Positions 10,514 to 22,857 of a stretch of 64,000 nucleotides of DNA are shown piece by piece. Under the pieces are notes generated by a model. It was not told the DNA's origin. It saw only the letters and a program-made list of their open reading frames with translations, and did no database searches. Source of the DNA: Asterella californica. Lineage: Eukaryota; Streptophyta; Marchantiopsida; Marchantiales; Aytoniaceae. Both the position numbers and the translations under genes were made by a program. Positions within the stretch are counted from its first letter, which is position 1. Each line of letters starts with the position of its first letter. Where the stretch lies: NCBI GenBank assembly GCA_036924285.1, contig JAYKYS010000010.1:992001-1056000 (forward strand), given 5' to 3'.

Positions 10514-12836
10514 TAGACTCTCTAAACTCCTGAGTAATCTTAGGCAGTGGACGGTCTCTCAAGCTATCACGATTCCTCTCATGTTCTGCAGCAACAGTCA
10601 AAAACTGAACAGCTCTTTTGCCGTCTCTACTACGTATCCTAGCATAGGCTGAACCATCATCCATAACTCGTGTCTCCATTCTAACAGCAGTAATGTAAGG
10701 CTGCCCTAGAATGATAGGATAGGTTGACATGTCTTGCACAAAAAAATTCTGAACATCACTGATGTCACCCACAGTTACCTTGATGTTGGGACAAGCACCA
10801 TAGAGTTCTCCCCTCTGGTTGTTGGCAGCGCGGATAAGCCATCCGTGGTCGGTGTCTATGGGCCATCTCCCACGCTTGTACAGCTCCTTAGACATCAGAT
10901 TAATCTCTGAGCCATGATCAATCAATGCCACTACAGGTTCCTCTAGATCTCCCAGCTTCACTAAGGTCTCTGTGGTTGCTCTTGCCCAATGGTTGTGAGA
11001 ATAATGGCTCTTCTGCAATGCTTCCACCTCATCTTCAAACCTCACGTGCTGATCTGATCTTCCCTCTGATACTTGAGAGCAATAACCAGCAATCTCATCT
11101 TCCTCATCTTCCGACAGTTTGGTCCCTAGAGCGTTAAGCGTAGCTGCTTCACCCAAAATCTGACGTTTCCTCTTGATGATATCTATAATAACCTCATGGA
11201 ACTCACGCTTTGCAATCCCAAGAATCTCACCCAAAGTAAACTCAACTTTCCCATTCAAGATACGGTTCTCTAACACCTGCTTCAAGTCTGTAGCAATCTC
11301 AATGTCAGACTAAAGTTTGTATGCAGGCATCTTACCCTTCTCCTTGCTTCTCTCCTTCTCCTTTGGTGTTGTAGATGGTAGATCCTCCATAGTCTCCTCT
11401 CGAGTAGGTGTTGTCTCCTGCCTTGCATCTGGTCTAGCCCTTTCACTCCTTGTAGCAGGTCGTTTGGCTGTAGAAGCCTCACCTGCATCCTCCTTCCTGC
11501 GTTTTTCTTCTAGTAGAGCTTCATGCTGACTTCTTGGAACATAAGCATGCACTGACATAGTATCCACAGGGTCATTCCATCCTGTAGTTTCTCTAATTGA
11601 GTTGCCAACCCTTCGTAGCACATCCTTGTCTAGCTCTGTTCTAGCTACGGACCGCACTACATCTGACCACAACCCAGTAGTCCATTTCTCTCTCTCCATT
11701 TCCACTTTCACTCCACACGTAGCAGCATTCACAAGAGAAACAGCATGTGATGTTGATATATCATTCACAAGTCTCTTCATACCACCCTTGCCAAAGTTGG
11801 TTCCCAGCATCATCCCAGTCTCTCTCAAATGGATCTTACCATCTTTGAAGAAGATAAGATCCTTCCTCAATGCATCTGAAAACTCCCCACAATCTCTTCT
11901 TACATGGTCTAGGTTATCACACCATATACAACGATGAACAAAGCCTTCTCTCATCTGAGGTCTCTGCATAGCAGGCTGTACATTCTACTCCTTCTCTTCT
12001 AACCTAGTGAGCTTAAGCTTAAGCTCCTTCATACCCTTAATCAACTCATCAAGCGGTGAGTCTTCCTCTCTAGCAACTACCAAAGCGGGCTTAGTAGGCA
12101 ACTGCTTGACAGGAATTATCAGAGGTGCTGCTTCACTTACCACCACCTTGTCCCTTCTTCTCTGTCTCTTGGTCGGCAAAGAGACAGCCTCTTCAACCTC
12201 CTTCCAATCAGTCTTCAATCCTCTCTCCTCACTCTTGTCTTCCAGCAACAGCTCAAGCTTCTCCTGAATAGTCACGTCCGTTGCTTGTAGGAAAAGCTCG
12301 GTCTTCTCAACCTCTAGTGTAAGCTTCTCTGTCCTAGAAAGCTGAGCATATTGACGATCAAACTCCCTTAACAACTCATTTACAGACAAACCTTTGTTAG
12401 GCTTCACCACCCACTCCAAGAATGTTCTCTTGGTCACCCTCTCTGAGTCTTCAGTGTAGTACTCCTCCTTCAAAGCTCGCATAAAGCTCTCCCAACTCTG
12501 TCCTTGCTGCTGCTTGAGCTCCTTCACACGCCCACGAATCTCAGGGACAACAGCAAGTTCAAAGTTCTCCACCATCTCCTTCTCAGGTACCTTGTTCACC
12601 TCCATCTCCCTAGCATAGTATCGCACATACTTGGAAATATCTGTACCCTTGAACTGGTCCATCTGATGCACCACAGATTGCAACGCCTTGGTTGCTAATA
12701 TCTCTTTCCTCTTTGTGCTCTGCTGCTGCTGCATAAACATGGAAAAAGCCTGGAACATCTTCATCGTAGCAGCATCCAACTGAACAGGTTGCTGAGCAGC
12801 AGCAGCAGCTCCACTTGATGATCCTTGGTTGACCAT
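10464..12836 (-). pseudogene. Element C gag-protease, two amber codons
   Basis: ATG at 12836 starts a Gln/Ala-rich N-terminus, then a Retrotrans_gag-like helical domain and a charged coiled-coil end. A CCHC knuckle CIWCDNLDHVRRDC (about 11920) follows, then a domain with YKLQSDIE...LGIAKREFHEVIIDIIKRKRQ like those of fungal and plant gypsy Gags, and a protease with ALIDHGSEINLMS near 10915. In-frame TAG at 11987-11985 and 11312-11310 replace CAG codons of relative D. The ORF ends TVQ-TAG at 10464. Otherwise it is colinear with the intact E protein. Confidence 0.88.
10506..10512 (-). promoter_or_regulatory. Candidate -1 ribosomal frameshift heptamer G GGU UUU (element C)
   Basis: In the gag-PR frame the codons are AGG GGT TTT GGC. 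The heptamer GGGTTTT therefore has the X XXY YYZ phase, and the -1 frame from here is open into pol. The gag-PR stop lies about 40 nt downstream. The same heptamer is the known shift site of barley yellow dwarf virus. Its use here is inferred. Confidence 0.6.
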
Positions 12837-12882
12837 GATATCTGATCCTGTAACACTCTCAAGAAAACTCCCACCCTAGGTG

Positions 12883-12901
12883 TTTCACGTCGAGTTCACC
12901 A
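12883..12901 (-). promoter_or_regulatory. Element C primer binding site
   Basis: Minus-strand TGGTGAACTCGACGTGAAA is complementary to a tRNA 3' end finishing in CCA, and is identical in D and E. It lies 11 nt inside the LTR end (12913), against 2 nt in E. I cannot name the tRNA. Confidence 0.7.
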
Positions 12902-12912
12902 AAAAGAGAGTA

Positions 12913-14193
12913 TGTCGGAGTGTAATCCGTCTACCTAGGAAAGCGCCGGGCTTCTCGCTGTGGTTTTTCACTCAAGAGGTTGGCTTTCAGGTCACAATAG
13001 GGCTATAAACACTCACACAGATGTGTAAGATCTAGTAATATACCTAGAAGGCGAAATTCAGGTCTAGCTGGCAGTAATAGGATTCGGCGGTGAACTTTGA
13101 CACTCACGGAGAGGAAAACTATGAAGGTTTAGACCTCTAAATTCCCCTACATGCAAATGAGGTACTACTGAACTCACAGACGAAATTTCAGCCTGAGATC
13201 AAATTCTGACACGGAGATATGAACAGAAAAGTTTTGAGCAAGAAAACTACGGCAATTTCTGGTACCTAGCTGGCTATTTCAACCTATAACAGGAGTTTGG
13301 CTCGATCAATTTCGAAGTTTCTTACAGGATTTGCAGCCTACAGGGTGCTGAACATCCCTGTGAAGTTGGGACTCCTGAATGTACACAGAACTGTAGATCT
13401 CCTCCTCTGAAGTCGCTGCTCTAGATTAAGAGCTTTTCAGACCCCCTCAGCTTCAGCGGCCGCCCTGAATTACTCAGTTACTCAATCGATATGAAACTTT
13501 TTGTGAAATCGTAGCCCTGCTGGCGGAGAACACAACCTCGAAGTTTTGAAGCAATTTCCTCAAATCTGCTGCGAGTGACACTGAAAACCCTAAATCCAAC
13601 CAAAATGATTCAATTCTAGCACAATCTGAACTTCAATTGCTCATAACTCCGTCTTTATTGACTCAAATCGATCGAAATTTTCACTGGAAGTGCTTGGCAT
13701 GACGAGACCTCTCTCCCTGTGCTCTCAGATTTCGAAGATCCCTCACCAAATGCTCGAACTCCACTCTAGAGCTCTGTTTCTAAATTTAGAGTTTAACAAA
13801 AGACAAAAATGAACCAATGGGAGTTCATAGCTCCACTTGGTTGTCCTTTAGTACCCTAAACCACGTGGCAACTTAGTTTTACTCATAGGCTACCACGTCA
13901 AGCCCCCTAGAGTGCCAGCGTAAAACTTAAATCACTTAAAACGACACGCAGCCCCGAAAAATAACTTAAATCCGCTAGAAAGCGTGCATGAGCGACACGC
14001 AAATACAGCCCATGAGCTTAAGCCCTATCAACATGGTAATCAACCTACTAAGACTCAAAATAGTGTTAACACCGTATGCAAAGGTGTCAAACATATACAT
14101 AAACGACTAGAAGTAATATAAGCTAACTTCTAGAACTACTAAACTCAAGCGTCGGAGTAGAAATATAACATGTACCCGCCAAGTAGCGCGACA
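12913..14193 (-). repeat. Element C 5' LTR
   Basis: 1281 bp, TGTCGG...GCGACA, followed on the right by the GCGC duplication and then element B integrase sequence. It should hold the promoter of C, but I could not place a TATA box with confidence. Confidence 0.92.
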
Positions 14194-17100
14194 GCGCTTC
14201 AGCGAGATCCTCCTCTCTACATTCTAGCTGTCTGATTCATAGTGAGAGAAGCTGCACACGGTCCACATTGTCCTCCCATGACAAGGTAGCCCAGGAAGGA
14301 AAAGTCTTCTTCTGCTGGCATCATCGGTTTCTGTCCTAACATTAACTCAACAAGCATGTACCCTGTAGTAGAACAATGTGTTGTTCTATCCGCCCATAAA
14401 GCAAAAGGGAGTAACCTAGGCCACTCTCTATGCTTACCATCACACGCCTTCACCAAAGCCTGAACTATCGATGGATGTCCTCGCTCGCTCTTGCCAATCC
14501 CCTCTAGATTCATCGCAGTAGTAAGCTTGAGCTTCACACCATATCGAGCAAAAAACTCTTTCGCTTCTGTACCACGTAGTTCTCCTCTATCTACTTGTAG
14601 CCTTCCTACAGACCCATACCTACAGATAATATCCTCAAGAACAAACTTACATATCCCCTCTATGGTCTTCGTCCTCAAAGCTCGTCCTTCTACAAAGTTG
14701 GAGAGATCCTCACGAGCTGAAACTAAATATCGCATGCCCCATAACCCCAGAGGCATCACCACTAAGTCGAGAACCCACTGAAAGTGAATGCAAGGCGCAT
14801 AAGTTGGCACGAGACCATCCCTATACCGCATCTTTGAATAGAACTGGCAATGCAAGCAAGAGCTGACGTAGTTCACCACATCCTGATACAGACCTTTCCA
14901 CCAGTACCTCTCCTTCAACTTGGTGTAGGTAGCCCAAATCCCTCGATGTCCGGCCCATAAGGTATCATGGAACTCCTTCATTAGTTGTTGCTTAGTCTCT
15001 TGATCGTCCACTACTCGTATGAACATCCCATCTCTCCTCTGTGGTCGTCTCCAAAGATACCCATCATGCAGAAGATAGTTGTAAGCTTGTTTCCTTATCT
15101 CTCTGAACTCTACCTTGCTCCACCTCTCTTGCCTCTCCAACAAGCTTAGATAATACCTTATGTCACGAAGTCTACCTGTGTAAAGCTCTTCTCTAAACAT
15201 CAAAGGCTCCAAGTTTGTAGCTCGTCGATTAACCTGACACTGAGCATCCTTTCTCTCTTCTTCCTCCGCTTCTGAAATCATGACATCCTCATCTACAAAT
15301 CGAGCCCTCGACAACATATCTGCGATCATATTCTCCTTTCCTTTTATATGCTTCAGCTCCGGATTCAAGCTTCTAATATAGGCAATCCAACGTAACATCG
15401 CTATGTCTGGCGTGTTACAGTTGGATATCATGCCTAGTAGAGGTAGACAATCCGTCTCTAAGACTACATGAGCACCAATCAGAAACTCACGGTCTGTCTT
15501 CATCGCTGTCACCACTCCTCACAATTCACGCTTCACCTGAGGATAATCTCGTTGCCTGTCTGTCAAGATCCTAGCTCCAAACCTAGAGGTAAACCGCATA
15601 CCATCCGCATCATCTTGACCTATTGCCCAGCCAATCGCCTTTGGACTAGTATCTACTGTAACAATGACAGGTCTCCCACACCCGTAGTATACTTTTCTCA
15701 GAACAGGTGGAGATTGTAGAGCCTCCTTCAGCCTATTCATAGCTTCTCGATGGACTGAGGTCCATACAAACCTCTTACCCTTCCTCAATAATGCATACAA
15801 AGGCTCAGCAACATGAGCATAATGAGGAATGGATAAGCGATAAAATACACAAGCACCTAGAAAGCGTCGAACCTTCGTGATATTCTTACAGTCTGCCATC
15901 CTAGCTATGGCTTCTACCTTCTCTGGGTTTGGTCGCCTTCCAAAAGCACCACACAGATGTCCAACCACTAAAATCTCAGACACACCAAACTTGGACTTAG
16001 CTCCCGACAAGGTGAGATGTACCTCCTCCAAGCGAGTCAAGATACGTTCTACATCCCTGATATGATCCGCAACAATCTTCTACACCCATTCGCAAACACT
16101 GCTTCATCCTTGTCTTCAACCGCGCAACCCTTTATAGGAATATCATCTAGAAATGGAATGATAACATCAGGTACAAACTCTCTTAGTACCTTATGCATCG
16201 CATTCTGCATATGAGCCACCGAGTTCGCCGCTCCTTGTGGAAGAGTACACATCCGCATCAATCCCAAGGGCGTACGCATAGTAGTTAAATCTCTACTCTC
16301 CACAGCCAGATGGAATTGATCATAACCAGAATATAGATCTCCTATTGAATAGATAGCTCTCCCTGCAAATGCCTCTGCTACCTGTTCAATCACAGGACCC
16401 GTCCCAACGTTACGAATGGTTACGTTATTCGTAGGCTGTAGGTCTTGAATAAAACGCAAAGCTCCTGACTTCTTGGACACAGTGAACCACCTGCTAGAAT
16501 ATGGCCCCATAGACGGCTCAAGTATCCCCATCTGTACCTTCTCTTTCAACAACTCGATGAGTTTAGGCAATAAAGCACGAAGAACTGGGATCGGTTTCAG
16601 GTCCCAAGGCACATGAGGGATTGTGAATATAACCATAGGTGCTATAACCTGCGGGTCCACACAACCTATCTCCTCTGCTGAAAAAGAGAATGCTTTACCA
16701 TGCTTTACTACCATCCGTTCAAACACTGTTTTCTCAACCTCAGTCAAGAATTCCCCCCCTCCTATCTGGAGCTCCTTCAATGTCTCCTCAGTAAACTGGT
16801 GCCCTACTCGTCTATGATCACGCAATATAGGTTCAGTCCCCACTAACTGTACTTGCTGTTGGGAGTTAGCAGGTAGTTGAGCTGCTACCGGTCTTACCTT
16901 TCTTAGTACAGATTTGTACTTCGTATGGACGTCTGCTTCCTGAGGGAGTGCACACCAACAACTTGCTTCTCTCCCTTCATTATTCTGCATCGGATGAGAA
17001 AAGAACTGCAGGTATGTAGCAAATCTCCTTATATATGCATCGAGAGTGGATAGGGATCACCACCACACTATTTTTCCCCTCCATCAATCTACTCACATTG

Positions 17101-17417
17101 TCTAACCAACCAACAGCTGACTGTACAGACATAAACTCTTCAAACAAACCAGAAACCACTTCGTCTTCAGATAGAACTCCTACACGCCACAACCCTGATA
17201 CATGTTTCACCATCCATCTTTTTGTATTTTTCTCCATATCTTCAACTCTTGTAAATCGGCTCCACCCATCTGTCTCAAACATCAGCAATCCGGACTGCCA
17301 ACTCTGTACACCACACATATATCCAGACCTTTGTACATGTCTCGCTTCCAACTCTGACGGGACCTCAACAGTAGGTTCTACACCCCTGTCTTCCCGCTCT
17401 ACAGGAGTGGATTGCAA
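14194..17417 (-). pseudogene. Element B pol (RT, RNase H, integrase core), broken
   Basis: The frame starts near 17417, -1 to the end of gag-PR, with a poorly conserved N-terminal region. The RT follows with YSSRWFTVSKKSGALRF, GDLYSGYDQF and FLDD (about 16150), then RNase H (TVDTSP, KREL, ETDCLPL, ADMLSRA) and integrase with the H-H-C-C site and DRGE/SERGH catalytic motifs. Breaks: a frameshift near 16045, TGA at 15521-15519 in place of a conserved Trp codon, a frameshift near 14300, and finally the insertion of C at 14194. The product was a normal Ty3/gypsy pol related to C, D and E but clearly diverged from them. Confidence 0.87.
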
Positions 17418-19986
17418 AAAACCTTACATCTCTTCGTCTGAGAATCTCTAAGGGTTTGTCTGTTCCGCTCATGTCTTGAACGAACCGTCAAAAACTGTAC
17501 TGAGTACTTGTCATCAGGACTCCAAACTCTAGCATAATGAGACTCGTCGTTCATCACCATTGTCTTCATCCGAACAGCGGTGATGTATGGTTGGTCCAGT
17601 ATGACAGGATAGGAGGCAGATGACTGTACAAAGAAATGCTGATCAACCTCTACATCCCCAATCCTTACACGCATATTGGGACAAGCTCCGTATAACTCAC
17701 CTTTTTGGTTATTTGCAGCTCGAAGCACCCAACCATGATTCCTTTTGATTGACCACTGTCCTTTTTCATACACCTCCTTGGAAATGATGTTGATCTCCGA
17801 CCCGTGATCCACAAGTGCAGGTACTGGCTCAGAAAGTCCTCCAAGCCAAACTTGCGTCTCTGTTGTCACTCTTGCCCAGTGCTTCTCCTTGAAATCGCTG
17901 TCTGCGCCTGACCCATCCTCTTCAAACTCTTCATCTTCATTCTCAATAACAGCAGGACCAGCAACCCATGCCTCATACTTATCATCTCCGAACTGATCAA
18001 CACCAATAGCATCTACTGCTCCAACCATCTGACTACTTACTTGTTCAGTCAATATTTGTCTCTTTCTCTTCATGATGTCTATTATCAACTCATGAAACTC
18101 TCTCTTTGCGATACCAAGCACTTCACGAAGAGTAAACTCAACTCTAGCATCCAAAATGCGTTGCTCTAGAACAGCACGCAAGTCTGTTGTTGTTTCGATG
18201 TCTGCCGCTAACTTGTAAGCTGGAGCTTTTCTCTTCTCCTGTGTTGTAAACCTCTTTCCCCGTACTCTATCTGTAGCAGTAGTCTCTTGTGGCAAATCCT
18301 GTACACCTTCCATAGGATCTACTGCAGGTGGTGGAGCTGTAGAGGTAGAAGGTATATCCTCTGCAGCAGGAAATCTTCCAGCTGGTACAGGTGGTGATGG
18401 TTCCACTGCTCTCCTCCTTGTAACCCTCCGACGGTCACTGTCCTCTGGTACTCCTGCATCTAAATCGGAAGCGTCCCGTCTTCTTTTGTCTTCGATCATG
18501 GCATCTTGTTCACAACTCGTCTCTAAAAACGCTCGAATAGAAGTTGCATCTACTGGGTCTCTCCATCCAGTAGCTCTCCTAATGCTTTCAGCACCTCTCT
18601 TCATCATTTCAACCGGAACCTCAACAGCCTGCTCAACCATAGTTGGATTAGAGCGCACCTCAACTCTCTCAGTATATACATCAGCCTCCGCAGAACCCGC
18701 AATCATCGCTGTAGTATTCGCACCAGTAAGTGCTGGAAGAGAACTCCTCATTCCTCCTCTTCCAAAATATGTATTCAGAGGCTGCCCAGTGACGGTTAGA
18801 TAGAACCTGTTGTTCTGATAGTTGACTACGCCCTCTCGCAAGACAACCGCCAAGTCTTGACAGTCTCCCCTGAGATGATCTGGACTATCGCACCAAATAC
18901 ATCTCTTGGTAAAGGTTCCTCCTACAGATCGAGCACCTGGTGCAACAGGTCGTTGATCTCTCCTCAAGTCTGCCATCTCAACCCTCAAATCTCTCAACTG
19001 TTGAGTAAGTTCTCTATCAAGTTATGTTGATTTCGGTTCTCAACAAGTCGCTGCTGCTGTCTAGGTCCTCTCTGTGCTGGGATAAGTACTGCAGGCGCTT
19101 GAGGAACCACTTGGGGAACCACTATAGGTGCTTGAGGAATCGCAATAGGTGCTTGAGGTATAGCAAGAGGAGCTACAGGAACATGAGGAGCTACTCTCTG
19201 CTCTGGCAAGGTCTCTGGCTGCAGTACCATCCTACCACGACGTTGTCTAGCAAGGGTGGATACTGCTTCTTCTACTCTCCTCCAATCAGATGTAACTCCC
19301 CCTTCAGCCCCTCGATCAGCCAACATGAAACAAATCCTATCTGTTGTGAACTCATCCAGAGCCCCTAAGAACAACTCTGTCTTCCTAGCATCCAACGTCA
19401 ACCTCTCTAGACCAGAAAGCTGAGAGTACCTCTTCTCAAATTCACGGATCACTTCATTCAATCCCATGGAACGTTCAGGCTGACGCTCTATCCAATCCAT
19501 GAGAGTTCTTCTGGTGACTCTTTCAGAGTCCTCTTCTAGAAATTCTTCTCTCAGTGCATGTTCAAACAGAGTCCACCCACCTAAATGTCTTCTCTGTAAA
19601 TTCCTAACCTTCTCTCTCAATTCAGGGACAACAGTCAACTCAAAGCTTAGAATTACCTCAACTTCAGGTGCCCTGACCAACTCCATTTCACCTACATACT
19701 CCCGCAGGTACCTAGTAACATCTCTCTCATCAAATCGTCCACATCGACCAACAACTGCTTGTAACGCCTTCGTGGATTTCTGCTCACCTCCTCCAACTGC
19801 AGGCTGTTGTTGAATCAAGGCAGCCAACGCCTGAAGAACCTGAGATGTGTCTATGGCAGGCTGTGCTGCTGCTGTTGGAACCACCGTAGGTCCTCCTTGA
19901 GAACCAACTCCATCCTAACCAGGAGTCCCTTGAACATGAGCACCTTGAGCAGTAGCCACCCCTTGTACAGCAGCACTGTGATCCAT
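17399..19986 (-). pseudogene. Element B gag-protease, broken
   Basis: The likely ATG is at 19986, upstream of an in-frame TAG at 19917-19915. The Gag helical region runs to about 19030 with a proline/glutamine-rich end. A one-base shift near 19020 changes frame; the new frame carries the CCHC knuckle CIWCDSPDHLRGDC (about 18900), the YKLAADIETTTDL...LGIAKREFHELIIDIMKRKRQ domain, and the protease ALVDHGSEINIIS near 17810. The gag-PR end passes through GTT TTT TGC (run of six T at 17416-17411), where the pol frame lies at -1. Confidence 0.85.
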
Positions 19987-20051
19987 TTTCAACCCAGTCT
20001 AATCAATTCTCCAAATCGATCACCCCAATTTCTCTCAGTGGAAGCAACAGA

Positions 20052-21833
20052 TGTCGAGACGAGAGTCTTTCTTGGGGAGGACGGACCTCCTGACTGTGAT
20101 CGATCAAAGAAAATGACCAAGAAGGAAAATAGGTCGCTGCAGACGATGAAATCTCAAAACACAGCCTCTTGTGCCCACCAATTGCAAAACAAACACTCAA
20201 GTACACAAATAGATCTCTCCGGAGTAGAAATAGCTTTATTTCAGTGTCAACTGCTTCACTGTTTAAGAAAATATCTCTCTCCTCCTCTCCTGAGTCCTTC
20301 TCATCTGAAAATTCCAAGGAATTTGATCTCACGACAACCAAAGCCTTGTCAAAAACGATCTCCTTCCAGTAAACCACCTCTGTCCGTTCAATTCTACTCC
20401 TTCCAAACCTCAAAACTGTGTAACATATGAGGTTCTTGTCTCCAAAACACTTTCTTGCCTCTCTCACGATCTCCCCTGCTCACTCCACTCAATTCTGTCA
20501 GAAAAATCGATCCTCACTCAGCCTCCAAGCTTCTCAGCGTCTCCTCTCCTCAATCCACTCAATTCTGTCAGAAAAATCGATCCCCACCCAGCCTCCAAGC
20601 TTCTCAGCCTCTCCTCTCCTCAATCCCTAATTCTGCTCCTTCTTCCTCCTTCCGCCTCAGTTCTCTCAGAAAACTCCCTTGAAAAGTGTCCCCGATCTTC
20701 AGCCGTCGCAGTATTTAACCTAAAGTTTTAAGGCCCCAGCTTAAGCTGCCCCCTGCTGTCCTTATAAGCGCAGTCACTTATCAGAAGCAGGGCCCTAGCT
20801 TAAGCTGCCCCCCTGCTGTCCTTATGCGTACGAAGCTTTATTTACAAGTTTGGCCCCTTTTTAATACAAGTTTCACAGTTGTTTCCACAAACGCTACCTC
20901 TTCACTAATAAAGGTTCTCATAGTCTCATTCCTCATCTTAAGCTGACTCGATGGTTATTTGACAAATTAACAAAAGTTTCCTGTGCTATTGATGCCATCT
21001 CGATGCCATCCTGAATATACTACAAGCCATCCAATGTAGGCCGAAGCCCTAACACTTATGAGGCTGCCCCACAGGGCTTACAGCCCTCCCATATGCGCAC
21101 CAGGTATCTCCCATAGTATATTCAGGATGGCATGCGGAGGCTTAGACCAAGAAGCTCACGATTAAGGGAGATACCGGTCTCCTGCCCCTAGGTATACAAG
21201 ACATGACTGCATACCCAACATAGACTCCCATCCGGGAGGCCAACATGCCAGAATAGGAACCAGAGGTCAGGAGGGATTGATCTTGAGACCACTTCCCTCT
21301 TAGGCAGGCGCCATATCACTAGGATGGCCTTTGGTTCCGTTCTAAAAGCATTTAAAACTTGTACATATGCTTTTACGGTAGAAATCTTCCTGCAAAGTCT
21401 TTACTAGCCTTTTCTGTGCAAACTTCTCTATACAACTCCGTTTTTAATGAACAAGGAGTCAAAACTATATTATTTGTGAACACCTACACACTCACTCTAT
21501 CAGATTCTGAGTTCAAGTCACGAGCAAGAATCGACGGATTTCTCTCTTTTGTACATTTCTTAGTTTAAAACCCGTACTAACTATAGCTTAAAACACTTTT
21601 TGTCAAAACTGGAAGCATGAGGTCGCTCTCCTTGTCGAGCTCTGCATTCTGGTGCCTTTCGACCTCTTTCAAGGTGATATTCCAGTCTAAGCTAGGGGGC
21701 AGCTTGTCAAGCATGGCCCCAGCTTAGCTCTTGCTCAGCTTGTTAAGCTGCAGGGCAGCTTCCTTTACACAATATAGAAAAAAACATCTCTTTGCAATAC
21801 TTTTCACTGTACAGACCTATGTACAATACGACA
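20052..21833 (-). repeat. Element B 5' LTR
   Basis: 1782 bp with TGTCG...CGACA ends, paired with 3377-5259. It contains two 70-bp units and only one arm of the foldback seen in its partner. The 65 bases between it and the gag ATG hold no recognisable primer binding site. Confidence 0.9.
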
Positions 21834-22150
21834 ACATCTGGAACAATCTCCTCCAGTCTTCCTTCACCTTGAGAAGCTTCTTCCGCACTTGGGAAGACGT
21901 CTTCCGAGTAACCAGTACCAAAATCTACTTTATACACGTGATCACCCGGTTGGCTTCTGTCTTCTCCAAAGATTATGCTCGAGATGGAAGGCTCTTCCAA
22001 CTCTACTGATCGGATCTTCCTGAGCTCTTCTTCTTTCCTTTGGTGTCTCAGGGATATCCGCTGCTCTCTAGAAGCGGTTTGTTGGGATGAATTTACCCAC
22101 TCAGGATCTTTACCCGTGCGTCTTCTGCTTCTTCCTCTGGTCGGAGGCAT
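21834..22150 (-). pseudogene. Element A gag N-terminus, separated by insertion B
   Basis: ATG at 22150 begins a basic stretch (MPPTRGRSRRRTGK) followed by charged, Glu-rich sequence up to the B boundary. The frame is the same as gag at 3376 after discounting one copy of the 4-bp duplication. The N-terminal region is low complexity and not diagnostic on its own; the continuity across B is what supports it. Confidence 0.75.
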
Positions 22151-22493
22151 CCACCATAGTGCTGAGAACAGATGTCCCTCTTCTTCTACCACTAGATCTG
22201 GCAGACTGAATGTCTAAACAACCGATCACAAGTTCGGAACGTCTTCTTCTCCTGCTTCCTGTTGTACTCACTGCAGTCTTCCAAGATCGAGTCTTCCAAG
22301 AAACTCTTGGAAGCAGGGAAGCGGCTTCTTCCAACTCTCCCTGATGTATCTTATCAGCTTCTGGTTACGGTTCCTGTCTTCTAGCAAGATAGAGTCCCAC
22401 AACACATTCAACTACAATCGAAGTTAGTTCGAAATGAAACTAACTACTGGCACACAGATCCAAGAAGCTTAGAACAAAAGTTACTAAGATGAA
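22151..22493 (-). other. Element A 5' leader
   Basis: Untranslated stretch between primer binding site and gag ATG. It contains overlapping short frames in GAAG-rich DNA; none is convincing. Confidence 0.6.
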
Positions 22494-22509
22494 ATCCCCG
22501 ACGGCGCCA
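22494..22509 (-). promoter_or_regulatory. Element A primer binding site, tRNA-Asp type
   Basis: The minus strand reads TGGCGCCGTCGGGGAT, four bases inside an LTR ending ...GAGCACCA. Plant tRNA-Asp-primed elements have TGGCGCCGT followed by TGCCGGGGAT. This site matches with a 3-base gap, so priming by tRNA-Asp is likely. Confidence 0.75.
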
Positions 22510-22513
22510 AAAA

Positions 22514-22857
22514 TGGTGCTCATTATATGTAGTGACGCAGGATTACTCCTTTTGCTCATTTAGTATACAAGATATTGTTCCCACAGAGGATTTGCACAAG
22601 TAACGCTGCTCTAAGTTCTAAGATCTGTTCAAACACACGGGTTTTGCCTAGGAATCCCGTCTTCTCACAAAACCACGCGTCTTCCAGACACTCCAAAAGG
22701 TGCTATGGAACTAAACAAACAACTACTAACTAAAATATCACACAACTATTCACAGAGAATCTCAGGAAGACGATCTTCCTGCTTCCAGGTTGCTTCTTCC
22801 GGTCTTCTCGATACCGTCTTCCCGAAGCGATTCTCGTCTTCTGGGGGTTCAGCTCGT
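22514..22857 (-). repeat. Element A 5' LTR, gag-proximal part (split by E)
   Basis: Begins TGGTGCTCATT on the plus strand just beyond the primer binding site, consistent with an LTR edge. It is cut at 22857 by element E and resumes at 33668 after the TCGT duplication. The partner LTR is outside the window, so the outer edge cannot be fixed. Confidence 0.65.

Larger units (their letters stand above)
5704..14193 (-). mobile_element. Ty3/gypsy element C, inserted in element B integrase
   Basis: An 8490-bp element flanked by GCGC on both sides (5700-5703 and 14194-14197), with LTRs 5704-6983 and 12913-14193 starting TGTCGG and ending GCGACA. Minus-strand gag-PR and pol ORFs lie in different frames. 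A close relative of D (43790-51902), with which it shares nearly all sequence. Broken by several nonsense changes and one small insertion in pol. It is younger than B because it sits in B. Confidence 0.93.
3377..21833 (-). mobile_element. Ty3/gypsy element B, inserted in element A gag
   Basis: Two related LTRs (3377-5259 and 20052-21833) start TGTCG and end CGACA. They enclose a minus-strand gag, DHG protease, FLDD RT, RNase H and integrase. The target duplication is ACGT on the left (3373-3376) and ACAT on the right (21834-21837), 4 bp with one transition. Element C interrupts the integrase, so B proper is about 10 kb. Multiple stops and frameshifts, and LTRs differing in tandem-repeat number and a foldback, mark it as older than E. 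I saw no clear CCA-complementary primer binding site beside the 5' LTR. Confidence 0.9.
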
